A DNA stretch of 64,000 bases, taken from an uncultured Acidobacteriota bacterium. GTDB lineage: Bacteria; Acidobacteriota; UBA6911; RPQK01; JAJDTT01. The stretch is from contig CATOST010000024.1 in assembly GCA_951812665.1 (NCBI GenBank), positions 1 through 64,000 on the forward strand. Reading direction: 5' to 3'. The notes below the pieces were generated by a model. That model had not been told where the DNA came from and ran no database searches. It saw nothing but the letters and a program-made list of their open reading frames with translations. Position numbers and translations under genes: made by a program. Shown here piece after piece: positions 53,775-63,765 of the stretch; the first letter of the stretch is position 1, and each line of letters starts with the position of its first letter.

Positions 53775-54029
53775 TTAAAACCTTTCTTCGGTTTGTTCCC
53801 GAAAAAATGTCTGCGCCTTGTTGATCTCGCTCATTATCTTATTGTCAGGCAAGTCTCCCCGGACAAAAATGAGCACTGACGCCGGCTCAGAATCATCAAT
53901 ATTCAAGTGCATCGCCCAAAGGTTGAAACCACACTTGCCTGTAGCAGTGCCGTAGCGACGTTTGAACAGCAGGTCTTGATGGGCTTTTCCGCGACGAATC
54001 AGAGCGTAGCAAAATGGATTCTTTTGCAT
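53775..54029 (-). CDS. Hypothetical small protein
   Basis: An 84-residue frame with AT-richer codon use than its neighbours. Sequence is protein-like (NLWAMHLNIDDSEPASVLIF, then VRGDLPDNKIMSEINK), with no signal peptide or membrane helix. ATG 54029 has no good ribosome site. No family recognised. The lower GC of 53760-54240 marks it as possible foreign DNA. The remainder, 54030-54259, holds no gene that I can see. Confidence 0.5.
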   Translation of the reverse strand: MQKNPFCYALIRRGKAHQDLLFKRRYGTATGKCGFNLWAMHLNIDDSEPASVLIFVRGDLPDNKIMSEINKAQTFFREQTEERF

Positions 54030-54259
54030 CTTTGGTATTCGGTTTTCCTATAACTTATATTTCTTGCTTCGAGACAATTCGGATATTTATATAAGTGGAC
54101 AGCGACCTATGTTTCCCCCGCTGCGGGGAGAAACAGGCGTGATGAAGCGCGCACGCCTCCAGCCGCAATAGATATGAAGATATAGATGTATAAATACATG
54201 GATAATGTTATTCGACGGCAGATAATAGGAATAGGATGTGTGTTTTCGGAGCCGCCGGG

Positions 54260-55624
54260 TTATCCGGGGCCATAGGCTCCCCAGGGTTTCTGGTCCAGGA
54301 CCCGCTCCAGAAAACGCAGGGCGTTCCCGCCCAGAATCTTCCTGATCTCCTCGTCGCTGAAGCCGCGGGCCACCAGGCCGACTGTCCAATAGGGCCAGTT
54401 GCTCCACTCCATGGGCCGGGCTGAGAAATTGGGAATATAGGTCAAATCGGTCCCGATGCCGACGTGGTCGATCCCGGCCACCTTGACGGCGTGTTCCAGG
54501 TGCCGGGCGAACTGTTCGAAGGTCGCCGGCCGGGGCGGGTCGCTGTTCCACTTGGAACGTTTTGCCGGGTCCCCCTGTGCCCAGAGCCGGTGGTCCACGA
54601 TGTAGATCCCGATGAGGCCGCCTTTGCCCGCCACCACTCGGAGGTAGTCGTCGTCCACGTTGCGCTGGTCGATGTCCCGGTAGACGGTGGAGCAGGCGGT
54701 GTGACTGTTGATCACCGGCTCGACCGAAGTCTCGACCGCTTCCAGCGCGGTCCGGCGGGCGGCGTGGGAGAGATCGACGGCGACTCCCAACTGGTTCATC
54801 CGGCGCACCAGCTCCTGGCCCTCCCGGGAGAGACCCGGGTCCCGGTGCCAGAGCTGGTAGGCGTCCCAGCCCACGGCGTTGGAGTGGGTGTGGGTGAGCT
54901 GGGCCATGCGCACTCCCAGTCCGTAGAACAGGTCCAGGTGCTCCACCGACTTTCCGGGCACCCAGAGGGAGTGGACGCCCTGGAGTTGGGAGAGGAGTCC
55001 CAGCTTTCCCTGGCTGCGGGTCTTGCGCAGATCCTTTGCGCCCGCGATCCGCACCACGTCGGGCAAGCGGCCGTAGGCGAGATTGGAGGTGGCCATCCAG
55101 CGCAGGCACTGATCGAAGGTGTAGTGTCCGGCGTTGTCCTCTACCGCCAGGTCCAGCCCGGTAAGATCGTAAAGAGCCCTCCAGTCCTCTTGCCAGCCGT
55201 TTTCGAAGGCGGACTCCAAGGGTTTGTGCTCCCACCAGGTCCGGCGCACGAGACGGGAGGCCTCCCTGGGATCGACGCCTTCGGCTTCCAGCTCCTGCCG
55301 GTCCCACCGGAGCTTATGCTCGAGTCGCGGCCCCGGTTGCCCGATGGCGGCGGCGACGTAGACGGCGCCCATGAGATCGGCGACGTAGGCGTCGTGGTGG
55401 AGCTGCAGGCCGTGTTCCAGTTGTTTCGGAGTCGGCTTCAGCTCGGCCAGGATGGTTTCTCTCCCGGCCATCACCCGTGATCGGATCGGCTCTCTCAGCG
55501 ACTTGCCGGTCAGAGCCTCGGGGGTGGGGGCGGTCCCGCGCGAGTAGACGTACGGCGCAGCGGCCAGTCCGCCGGCCAGGGTCCCCTGCAGGAGCGAACG
55601 CCTGGAAAATGGTTGCTGCTTCAT
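54260..55624 (-). CDS. Exported membrane-dipeptidase-like (peptidase M19) protein
   Basis: A 454-residue protein with a Tat signal (SRRSLLQGTLAGGLAAAPYV). The M19 renal-dipeptidase fold is shown by HHDAYVADLMGAVY (metal His/Asp region), TLTHTHSNAVGWDAYQ-like MAQLTHTHSNAVG, VDLSHAARRTALEAVE, PVINSHTACSTVYRDIDQRN, and DHVGIGTDLTYIPNFS. It cleaves dipeptides, often with a D-residue, in the periplasm. It follows the metallophosphoesterase gene by 22 bases but reads the same way, so the two may be cotranscribed. Confidence 0.87.
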   Translation of the reverse strand: MKQQPFSRRSLLQGTLAGGLAAAPYVYSRGTAPTPEALTGKSLREPIRSRVMAGRETILAELKPTPKQLEHGLQLHHDAYVADLMGAVYVAAAIGQPGPRLEHKLRWDRQELEAEGVDPREASRLVRRTWWEHKPLESAFENGWQEDWRALYDLTGLDLAVEDNAGHYTFDQCLRWMATSNLAYGRLPDVVRIAGAKDLRKTRSQGKLGLLSQLQGVHSLWVPGKSVEHLDLFYGLGVRMAQLTHTHSNAVGWDAYQLWHRDPGLSREGQELVRRMNQLGVAVDLSHAARRTALEAVETSVEPVINSHTACSTVYRDIDQRNVDDDYLRVVAGKGGLIGIYIVDHRLWAQGDPAKRSKWNSDPPRPATFEQFARHLEHAVKVAGIDHVGIGTDLTYIPNFSARPMEWSNWPYWTVGLVARGFSDEEIRKILGGNALRFLERVLDQKPWGAYGPG

Positions 55625-55646
55625 GATCCGGCACCTCGTTTGGACG

Positions 55647-57542
55647 TCACCTTTCGAATCGGCGAAACCATCCCGATTCGGGATTGGATTCCATCGTGCC
55701 CCAACGGGACCGCCACCAAAAGTCCGACCGCGACCCGGTGGGAGTGTCCACGTCTCGAACCATCAGGTTCAAGCGCAAGTTCCGCCAGGTGGCCCCGGCA
55801 ATCCCGTCCAGGGAGGCATGGGGAATGGCCACCTCCAGGGTATATCCTGCTGGATTGAGTGAACTCCAGGCCCGCAGACCGTCGATGGGGTCCCGTCCCC
55901 GGAACACGATGGCAGTTCCAGGCCGGGAGCCCGGGGCGAGGCGGACTGTGCGGTCACGCCTCGTCGCGGTGGCCTTAGCGGACTGGCCCGAGCCTCCTCC
56001 GGCTGCCGCGGGACGGGGGTCCAGGTACAAGACGATGCTGTCCCGGAGCGAAGACCGCCTGCCGGCCAAGTGGATCCGCTGATCGTCCCGCACTTCCACA
56101 CCGAGATACAAATACGCCCGGTCTTGAACCAGGCCGAAGCGGACCCCGAGATCTTCAGGGCCGGTCCAGGTGGAGGAGTCTCCGGTCAACTGCCGGGGCC
56201 GAGCCATGGAGACGGGAAGGGACGGCCAATCGTCGAGTCGTCCGTCCAGGGTTGGCGGGCCCTCGTTCAGGTTAGCGATGAGCGGCCGCTGCTCTGCCGC
56301 GGCGTAAATGGTCCGAGTCCAGGAGACGGGCCGGGGGAGTTGATCCGGCCGATAGGTGGTCCGCACTTCCGCCGCCAGAGCGTCCTCGGCGGTGGGTTGC
56401 CAGGATTCGGGCCAACTCAGCCTGACCTCCAGCCTCTCGGTGGAACCGGGCGCCAGCGTCTTGACGACGGCGTAGGGAGACGGTGTCAGATGCGGGTGGG
56501 CTTCCCAGCGGACACGGACCTCGAGCGGCATATCCGCCCGGTTCTCCATCTCAAGCCAGGTCCGCCCGCGCCCGGGGGAATCGGTGGTGATGGTGTCGAG
56601 TCGTACCGCATACTCACCGCCGAGACGATTCGTGAGCCGCGCCATGGCCTCGGTCCGCACGTCCTCTCCCAGGATCCCGTCCAGCTTCAGGTTGGCCATC
56701 ACCGGTCCGTCAGCGGTCATGGTGACCCAGCTGATGTGGTCGAAGCGGCCGTGGGAGAGCCCGGAGAGGGGACTGGCGCCGCCGGTTGTGGCCAATTGGT
56801 AGTATTTGTACTGGGCGCGCTGGTAGCGGACGTAGCGGTGGCGGTGGCCGGCAAAGACCGTGTGGGGACGGCCGGCCAGAGCCTGTTCCACCGCTTCCCA
56901 TCCCGATCCCGCCTGGTAATTCCAAAGCGGTTTGTGGAGAAAGACCAGGGTCCAGCGGACCTGGGTGTTGGCTTCCAGGATCTGCCGCGCGAAGGCGGCC
57001 TGCTCGGGTCCGATCCGGCTGGCCTTCCCGTCTTCCGTGTTCAGACAGAGGAAGAGGACCCCCTTGTAGACGAAGTGGTAGTAGGTGGGACCGAACCGCT
57101 TCGTCCACTCCCTCCGGGCCGTGTCGTCCCAGATGTCGTGGTTGCCGGGCACGTAGAAGAACCGCATCCGGAGGATGTCGACGGAGTCCCGGAAATCGGA
57201 CCACTCGCGCTCGACCTGATCCAGGTCGTCGGTCGCCCCCTCGATGAGGTCTCCCACGCTGACGACGAACTCCGGACGCAGATGGTTGATCTTGCGGAGC
57301 GCGCTGCGAAATATGCCCTCCCGGTGTCCGCCGGTGCGGTCGGAGACGATGATGAATTGGAAGTCGTCCGGGTTGTTCAGCAGACCCTTGCCGGTCCACG
57401 GAGTGGGTCCCTCGATCTCGGGGAATCGGGTCGGGTGCTTACCGGAGTCCTCACTCGGAGGGGTCCAGGCGGCGACCAGTCCCAAGCCTGAAACCACTGC
57501 CAGGATCAGCAATCGGCGGAAGGTGGTGTTTCTTGTCTTCAT
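55647..57542 (-). CDS. Exported metallophosphoesterase with C-terminal CBM9-like domain
   Basis: A 631-residue exported protein. Signal peptide LLILAVVSGLGLVAAW. The calcineurin-like phosphoesterase core is complete: IVSDRTGGH, VVSVGDLIEG, FFYVPGNHDIWDD, FLHKPLWNY and TVFAGHRHRYVRYQ. A middle beta domain (about 290-420) resembles an NPCBM-like or CARDB-like linker. The last 190 residues look like a CBM9-type carbohydrate module (PTLDGRLDDWPSLPVSMARP, RAYLYLGVEVRDDQRI, DSIVLYLDPRP). The join suggests action on sugar-phosphate esters at a polysaccharide surface; substrate unknown. Confidence 0.82.
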   Translation of the reverse strand: MKTRNTTFRRLLILAVVSGLGLVAAWTPPSEDSGKHPTRFPEIEGPTPWTGKGLLNNPDDFQFIIVSDRTGGHREGIFRSALRKINHLRPEFVVSVGDLIEGATDDLDQVEREWSDFRDSVDILRMRFFYVPGNHDIWDDTARREWTKRFGPTYYHFVYKGVLFLCLNTEDGKASRIGPEQAAFARQILEANTQVRWTLVFLHKPLWNYQAGSGWEAVEQALAGRPHTVFAGHRHRYVRYQRAQYKYYQLATTGGASPLSGLSHGRFDHISWVTMTADGPVMANLKLDGILGEDVRTEAMARLTNRLGGEYAVRLDTITTDSPGRGRTWLEMENRADMPLEVRVRWEAHPHLTPSPYAVVKTLAPGSTERLEVRLSWPESWQPTAEDALAAEVRTTYRPDQLPRPVSWTRTIYAAAEQRPLIANLNEGPPTLDGRLDDWPSLPVSMARPRQLTGDSSTWTGPEDLGVRFGLVQDRAYLYLGVEVRDDQRIHLAGRRSSLRDSIVLYLDPRPAAAGGGSGQSAKATATRRDRTVRLAPGSRPGTAIVFRGRDPIDGLRAWSSLNPAGYTLEVAIPHASLDGIAGATWRNLRLNLMVRDVDTPTGSRSDFWWRSRWGTMESNPESGWFRRFER

Positions 57543-57675
57543 GGGCTCATTCTATGCGGCTTCCTGAGGCTTCGTCACGAATGGAAGATGAGAAATAGGG
57601 GAAAGTGGGGGAGCGGGGGATGGAAAACCGCCGCCTCCGGGTCTTCCGGTGGCGGCTCGTCGCGGGACAGGAAAA

Positions 57676-57752
<77 letters not shown>

Positions 57753-57987
57753 ATGAAGAACAGCAAATTATAGCTTACGCGGGAAATGGCTGGCAAACGA
57801 GTCGGTGTGGGGGCGGGGGCTGGGAGGGGGTCTTCAATCCCCGATTTTTAGGGGAATGCGGGGGACAACAGGTCCCCCCTCCCATGCACGCCGATAGCCT
57901 CCTGAAGAGGGCACCCACGAGGGGCGCCCCCTACGGTGTTTGATTTGGAACCAATGGGATGGGTATTGCGGCGCCGTCCCTATGGAC
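57753..57987. other. Intergenic region with G/C-rich short inverted repeats
   Basis: Between tRNA-Ile and family B copy 2. Short inverted repeats such as AATCCCCGATTTTTAGGGGA and GGGGCGCCCC near 57835-57930. No gene seen. Confidence 0.4.
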
Positions 57988-58151
57988 TATCAGCCCGTGG
58001 CAAAAGTCGTCACGGCATTCGACCGTCCCTGCATCCCGGCGGACGGCGTTGCGATTCGCTCACATACTCCCGGTATGCTCCCGAATCGCGCCTTGTCCGG
58101 CGGGCGCAGGACCGGTCTCGGTGCTCGCGCGACTTTCACCACGGACTGCTA
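57988..58151. repeat. 164-bp palindromic MITE-like element, family B, copy 2
   Basis: The reverse complement of the copy at 29692-29855, same length, about 7 differences by hand count, including changes in the inner stem (GATTCGCT against GATTCGGG). Its right end CACGGACTGCTA is only 8 bases before the ATG of the PNPOx-like gene at 58160, so it forms most of that gene's 5' region. Confidence 0.85.
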
Positions 58152-58159
58152 TTGCTAGA

Positions 58160-58624
58160 ATGAAGCCCGTGGCCAGGAACGTGGGGACCGAGATACCGGA
58201 CCGGATCGTCGCCGAGATCCGAAGAGATCCTCCGATATCGGAGGCGATTCCGCTCGTCAGCGTGGACCCGGAGGGATTTCCGCATGTCGCCCTCCTGTCC
58301 TACTACGAACTCTTTCTCCAGGACGGGGTCCTCGGGTTTTTCGTGCACAACGGGAGCCGTTCGGGACGCTTCCTCCAGGCCGGGCTCCGCTGTACGCTCC
58401 TGTTCGTGAACCCGGACTTCGTGGTTTACGTCAAGGGACTGGCTCATTGGAGAGGGGATCGTGAGTCCTGCTCCGTTTTTCAGCTCCAGGTGGAGGCGGT
58501 GTTGGAGGACTCTCCTCTGCCCGAGGAGGGGGAGGTATTCCTGAAGAGTGGGATCCGGTTCGGAGCCGGCGAAGCCTCGCTCGAGGGTCGAGCCCGATTG
58601 AGGCGGAGGATGGTATGGAACTAG
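58160..58624 (+). CDS. Pyridoxamine 5'-phosphate oxidase-like flavin-binding protein
   Basis: A 154-residue split-barrel protein: IPLVSVDPEGFPHVALLSYY, FVHNGSRSGRFLQAGLRCTL and LFVNPDFVVYVKGLAHWRG. This is the layout of PNPOx-like FMN or heme binders. ATG 58160 lies just right of the family B element, without a clear ribosome site. The 3' end overlaps the dihydrolipoamide dehydrogenase start by 10 bases, so they are cotranscribed. Substrate unknown. Confidence 0.68.
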   Translation: MKPVARNVGTEIPDRIVAEIRRDPPISEAIPLVSVDPEGFPHVALLSYYELFLQDGVLGFFVHNGSRSGRFLQAGLRCTLLFVNPDFVVYVKGLAHWRGDRESCSVFQLQVEAVLEDSPLPEEGEVFLKSGIRFGAGEASLEGRARLRRRMVWN

Positions 58625-60042
58625 CGAAGCATGGGGCCGACGTCGTGGTCGTGGGAGCCGGTCCTGGAGGTTACGCGGCCGCGTTTCGGGCGGCCGATCT
58701 GGGCCTTCAGGTGGTGATGGTGGATGCCCGGGGACGGCCCGGAGGCGTCTGCCTCCACGACGGATGCATCCCCTCCAAGACCCTGCTCCACGTGTCGGAC
58801 CTCCTGACCCGGATTCGCGAAGCGGATCGGCTGGGCATCGAGGTGGGGGAGCCGAGGGTGAATCTGGACCGGCTCCGGTCCTGGAAACGCTCGGTCATCG
58901 ACCGGCTTGCGTCCGGAGTCGCCCACCTGGCCCGCCAGCGAGGCGTGCGGATGATCTGGGGACGAGCTCGATTCTTGAGCTCCGGCAGACTGGCGGCCAG
59001 CGGAGAGATTTCCGCGGAGATCGACTTTTCCCATGCCGTCCTGGCCACAGGCTCGCGGCCCGTGGCCTTGCCCGGAATGCCGCTCGACAACCCCCGCCTC
59101 TTGGACTCCACCACGGCGCTCGACCTGGAGACGATTCCCGAGAGCCTGCTGGTGATCGGCGGGGGCTACATCGGCCTGGAATTGGGGACCGTCTACGCGG
59201 CTCTGGGAAGCCGGGTCACGGTGGTGGAGATGCTGGACGGTCTGCTTCCCGGCGTGGACCGGGATCTGGTCCGGCCTCTGGAGAAACGGATCCGGAGTCT
59301 CTTCGAAGCGGTCCATCTGCGAAGCCGGGTGGGAAGCGTCCGGGAAACCGGGGACGGGCTGGAGGTGGAGCTGGAATTTCCGGGTGAAACGGTTACACGC
59401 CGCTTCGACCAGGTGCTGGTGGCAGTCGGCCGGCGTCCGAATTCGGAAGGACTGGGCCTGGAGAATACGGGAGTGACGGTCGACGCCCAGGGCTTCATCC
59501 GGACGGACACGCAGTGCCGGACCGACGATCCGGCGATCTTCGCCATCGGCGACGTGGCCGGCCAGCCCATGCTGGCTCACAAGGCCACCAGGGAAGCCAA
59601 GGTGGCCGCCGAGGTCATCGCCGGCGAGGAGTCCAGTTTCGAGCCGGAGGCGATTCCGGCCGTGGTTTTCACCGATCCCGAAGTGGCCTGGTGCGGCCTC
59701 ACCGAAGCGGAGGCCAAGGCCGCCGGCCAGGAGGTCCGCGTGATGCGGTTCCCTTGGGCGGCGTCGGGCCGGGCTCTGACCATGAGAAGGTCCGAGGGCA
59801 TGACCAAGCTGATTCTCGAGCCCGACTCGGGGCAGGTCCTGGGGGTGGGCATTGTGGGAGTCCACGCCGGGGAGCTCATAGCGGAGGGGGTGGCGGCCAT
59901 CGAGATGGCGGCTCTGGCCGAGGATCTGACGCTCTTCATTCATGCTCATCCCACGCTTTCCGAGACCTTGGGAGAGGCGGCGGAGTTCTTCCTGGGTCAG
60001 CCCACGCACCTGTTTCGCCGGCCGCGGAGGCGGAGGAGCTAG
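58615..60042 (+). CDS. lpdA: Dihydrolipoamide dehydrogenase (E3)
   Basis: A 475-residue class I pyridine nucleotide-disulfide oxidoreductase. FAD motif DVVVVGAGPGGYAAAFRAAD, redox pair Cys46/Cys51 in GGVCLHDGCIPSKTLLH, NAD motif LLVIGGGYIGLELGTVYAAL, FAD site AIFAIGDVAGQPMLAHKATR, and the C-terminal base in FIHAHPTLSETLGEA. These match E3 of pyruvate/2-oxoglutarate dehydrogenase or glycine cleavage. No E1 or E2 genes are nearby. Aconitase follows after a family A repeat, giving a short TCA-related stretch. Confidence 0.93.
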   Translation: MELAKHGADVVVVGAGPGGYAAAFRAADLGLQVVMVDARGRPGGVCLHDGCIPSKTLLHVSDLLTRIREADRLGIEVGEPRVNLDRLRSWKRSVIDRLASGVAHLARQRGVRMIWGRARFLSSGRLAASGEISAEIDFSHAVLATGSRPVALPGMPLDNPRLLDSTTALDLETIPESLLVIGGGYIGLELGTVYAALGSRVTVVEMLDGLLPGVDRDLVRPLEKRIRSLFEAVHLRSRVGSVRETGDGLEVELEFPGETVTRRFDQVLVAVGRRPNSEGLGLENTGVTVDAQGFIRTDTQCRTDDPAIFAIGDVAGQPMLAHKATREAKVAAEVIAGEESSFEPEAIPAVVFTDPEVAWCGLTEAEAKAAGQEVRVMRFPWAASGRALTMRRSEGMTKLILEPDSGQVLGVGIVGVHAGELIAEGVAAIEMAALAEDLTLFIHAHPTLSETLGEAAEFFLGQPTHLFRRPRRRRS

Positions 60043-60044
60043 GA

Positions 60045-60233
60045 GGCGACTTTCTTGTCGCCCACTGGGACAGGCAGCTTTCTTGCCGCCTGCTCTTCTA
60101 TGCTGCTATGCGATACGGTGGCCGCAAAGTGTAGAGGGGGGAAAAGTGCAAAGGGGGAACTCCGTCCCCCCTACCCCCCCCCCGGGGTCGGCGACAGGAA
60201 AGTCGCCGCCCAATCGGCGGCAAGAAAGCCGCC
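60045..60233. repeat. Dispersed intergenic repeat, family A, copy 3
   Basis: Begins 3 bases after the lpdA stop. Forward hairpins GGCGACTTTCTTGTCGCC (60045-60062) and GGCAGCTTTCTTGCCGCC (60073-60090). Then TGCTCTTCTA, a segment with CAAAGTGTA and a C-run. Reverse hairpins GGCGACAGGAAAGTCGCC (60190-60207) and GGCGGCAAGAAAGCCGCC (60216-60233). It fills the gap before acnA. Confidence 0.87.
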
Positions 60234-60306
60234 GCTCCGCCGGTTTGCCTTGCGTCGGCGATCAGGGGTATTTTGGGAGCCGTTTCCGAGAAAGGACTGG
60301 TCCACC

Positions 60307-63013
60307 ATGGGAGAGAGCCGCGACAGCTTTGGCTGCCGATCCAAACTGACCACAGGGAATGTCGAAGCCGACTATTTCGACCTCACGTCGCTGGAGCGCC
60401 GTGGAGTGGGCCGCGTCTCGCGGCTCCCCTTCTGCATGAAGATCCTGCTGGAGAATCTGCTCCGGCATGAGGACGGCGTCACCGTCACCGCCGAGGACGT
60501 GTCCAGCCTGGCCGACTGGGATCCGGCCGCCGCTTCCCAGCCCGAGATCGCCTTCCGTCCGGCCCGGGTGCTGCTGCAGGACTTCACCGGAGTTCCTGCG
60601 GTCGTCGACCTGGCGGCGATGCGGGACGCCATGATCGGGATGGGCGGGGACCCGGACCGGATCAACCCTCTGGTCCCGGCCGAGCTGGTCATCGACCACT
60701 CGGTTCAGGTCGACTCCTTCGGGACCCCGCCGTTCCTTCCGGTTCAACGTGGAGAGGGAGTTTCAGCGCAATCTGGAACGCTATGCCTTTCTGCGCTGGG
60801 GTCAGTCCGCGTTCGACAACTTCCGGGTGGTTCCCCCGGCCACGGGGATCGTCCATCAGGTCAATTTGGAGTACCTGGCCCGGGTGGTTTTCCAGTCGGG
60901 CGACAACGGAACTCCCCTCTGCTATCCCGATACCCTGGTCGGGACCGACAGCCACACCACCATGGTCAACGGGTTGGGAGTCCTGGGCTGGGGCGTGGGC
61001 GGTATCGAGGCGGAAGCCGCCATGCTGGGACAGCCCATCAGCATGCTTTTGCCGCAGGTCGTCGGATTCGGGCTGCACGGCGTTCTGCCCGAGGGAGCCA
61101 CGGCCACCGACCTGGTCCTGCGGATCACCCAGATGCTCCGGGAGAAGGGCGTCGTGGGGAAGTTCGTGGAGTTCTACGGTTCCGGGATCGCCGGCCTTTC
61201 GCTGGCCGACCGGGCGACTCTGGGTAACATGTCCCCCGAGTACGGAGCCACCTGCGCCATCTTTCCCATCGATGAGGAGACCTTGACCTACCTGCGGCTG
61301 ACGGCGCGGCCGCCGGAGCGGGTGGCCCTGGTGGAGAGCTACGCCAAGGCCCAGGGGATGTTCCACGGTCCTGGGAGCCCCGAGGCGGAATACAGCGGTA
61401 CCCTGAACCTGGATCTCGCGTCGGTCGAGCCTGCGATTGCGGGACCGAAACGTCCTCAGGACCGCATCCCATTGACGGAGTCCAAGCCGGCCTTTCTGGA
61501 GTTCCTGTCCCAGTCGGCGGGGAACGGAAAACCCGCCGGAGAGGATTCGCTGGCTATCGTGCAAGGAGACGGAAACGGCTCGGGCGCTCTCGATCTGGAC
61601 CACGGGTCCGTGGTCATCGCCGCCATCACCAGCTGCACCAACACCTCGAATCCGTCGGTCATGGTGGGGGCCGGACTCCTGGCACGCAAGGCGGTGGAGC
61701 GGGGTCTGGTCCGAAAGCCATGGGTCAAGACCAGCTTGGCGCCGGGATCGAAGGTGGTGACCGAGTACCTGGAGAAGGCTGGCCTGATGGAAGATCTGGC
61801 CGCCCTGGGGTTCGATCTGGTGGGTTACGGCTGCACCACCTGCATCGGCAACAGTGGTCCCCTGGCCTCGCCGATTTCCAAGGCGGTCCATGAGCGCGAC
61901 CTGGTGGTTTGCGCCGTCCTGTCGGGCAACCGCAACTTCGAGGGCCGGATCAGCCCGGACGTGCGAGCCAACTACCTGGCCTCGCCTCCTCTGGTCGTCG
62001 CCTACGCCATCGCCGGCCGCATGGATCACGATCTGTACCGAGAGCCCCTGGGCCGCGATTCCCAGGGACGGGAGGTCTTTCTGCGAGACCTCTGGCCGAC
62101 CCACCACGAGATTCAGGCGGTGATCGGCGAAGCCGTGCTGCCGGAGATGTTCCAGGAGAAGTACGGCGATGTCTTCAGTGGGGACGAGCAGTGGCGAGCG
62201 TTGCCCGCACCCGAGGGTCAGGGCTTCTCCTGGGCGGCGGATTCCACCTACGTCCGGAGACCGACTTTCTTCGATGAAATGCCTCGAAACCCGGAACCGC
62301 TCCAGGACCTGCAGGGAATGAGGGTCCTGGCATTGTTGGGAGACTCGGTGACCACGGACCACATCTCTCCGGCCGGGGCGATTCCGGTAGAGGGTCCCGC
62401 CGGCCGCTATCTCATGGAGCAGGGAGTCGAACCCGTCGATTTCAATTCCTTCGGTTCGCGCCGCGGCAACCATGAGGTCATGGTGCGAGGGACCTTCGGG
62501 AACATCCGGCTCCGGAACCTGCTGGTTCCCGGCGTCGAAGGCGGCTACACCCGATGCTCGCCGGGAGGCGACGTCGTCTCCATCTATGACGCCGCCATGG
62601 AGTACCAGCGCCAGGGAACGCCTCTGATCATTCTGGCCGGCAAGGAATACGGCTCCGGCTCTTCCCGGGACTGGGCGGCCAAGGGGACCCGGTTGCTGGG
62701 GATCCAGGCCGTTCTGGCCGAGACCTACGAACGGATCCACCGGAGCAACCTCATCGGCATGGGTGTCCTGCCGCTCCAGTTCATGGACGGGGATAATTGC
62801 GAATCCCTGGGCTTGAACGGCTACGAGACCTACGGACTGTCGGGCCTCTCGAAGGGTCTGGAGCCGGGGTCCTGCCTCCGGATGCAGGTCTCCTCTCCCG
62901 GGGGCGAGGTTTCGGAGTTCCCGGTCCTGGTTCGAATCGACACCCCCAATGAGTTGGCCTATTTCGAGCACCAGGGCATCCTTCACTATGTTCTGAGGTC
63001 CCTGGCGAATTGA
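60307..63013 (+). CDS. acnA: Aconitate hydratase AcnA, with one frameshift
   Basis: About 901 codons joined, the normal length for AcnA. Frame 1 runs from ATG 60307 ([20 protein letters not shown]) to [10 protein letters not shown] near 60730; frame 2 then continues [20 protein letters not shown] to 63013. One extra base in 60724-60734 explains it. The 4Fe-4S ligands are Cys in [13 protein letters not shown] and two Cys in [13 protein letters not shown]. The swivel domain has [19 protein letters not shown] and [17 protein letters not shown]. It interconverts citrate and isocitrate. Given its central role, a base error is more likely than a true null. Confidence 0.9.
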
Positions 63014-63050
63014 CCTGGGATGAGGGAAGAGACCGGTTGAGGCTGAATCG

Positions 63051-63719
63051 TTGACGGCTCCAGGCCAGACCATTGAGCTGCCCATCTTTCCCCTCCCCGG
63101 GGTGGTGTTCTTCCCCCGGGTGATCCTGCCGCTGCACATCTTCGAGCAGCGCTACAAGGCCATGGTTGCCAGCGCCCTGGATGGGAACGGCCGCATCGGC
63201 ATGGTCCTGCTCCGGCAGGGCTGGCGTCCTCAATACCATGGCTCCCCGCCGGTCTTCGGAACCGGAACCATGGGGTTGATCACTCAGCCGGAAGAGTTGG
63301 AGGAAGGCAAGTACAACCTCCTGCTCCGGGGACTCCAGCGTTATCAGATCCTGGAATTCCTGCAGAAGACGCCCTTCCGTCTGGCCCGGGTCCGGCTCCT
63401 GGAGGATGTGGCGCCCACCGAGCCCGACGCCCAGACTCTTCGCTGGAAGATGGCCAAGCGCCTGAACCAGTTGGCGCCCGAGATCCGGTTTCCGCCGCTG
63501 GAGCCCAAATTGGCCGGCCAACTCGATTTCCTGACCATGATCAACCTGATCTGTTGTTGCATGGATCTCTCCGTCTATGACAAGCAGAGGCTGCTGGAGA
63601 CGGGCGATCTGGCGGTACGGGCACGTGGAGTCCTGGGGGTGCTGGACCGAAAGCTGAAGGCGAAGAAACTGGTCTCCGGCTTTGAGACCCTCCGGCCCGA
63701 GCATCCGGAGAGGAATTGA
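63051..63719 (+). CDS. LON substrate-binding-domain protein
   Basis: A 222-residue protein consisting of the Lon N-terminal (LON/PUA-like) domain without the AAA+ or protease parts: IFPLPGVVFFPRVILPLHIF, EQRYKAMVASAL, FGTGTMGLITQPEELEEGKY and LLRGLQRYQILEF. TTG 63051 is the apparent start, as no ATG or GTG fits. Stand-alone LON proteins are common in bacteria; their role is unclear. Confidence 0.82.
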   Translation: MTAPGQTIELPIFPLPGVVFFPRVILPLHIFEQRYKAMVASALDGNGRIGMVLLRQGWRPQYHGSPPVFGTGTMGLITQPEELEEGKYNLLLRGLQRYQILEFLQKTPFRLARVRLLEDVAPTEPDAQTLRWKMAKRLNQLAPEIRFPPLEPKLAGQLDFLTMINLICCCMDLSVYDKQRLLETGDLAVRARGVLGVLDRKLKAKKLVSGFETLRPEHPERN

Positions 63720-63765
63720 GTTCCCGACCCGGCGACGGTTGGAAGGCGGCCGGACTGGACTTTCG

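Noticed and set aside
60689..63139. An 816-codon open frame antisense to acnA
   Set aside because: Same GC-driven antisense effect; aconitase motifs on the plus strand are decisive.
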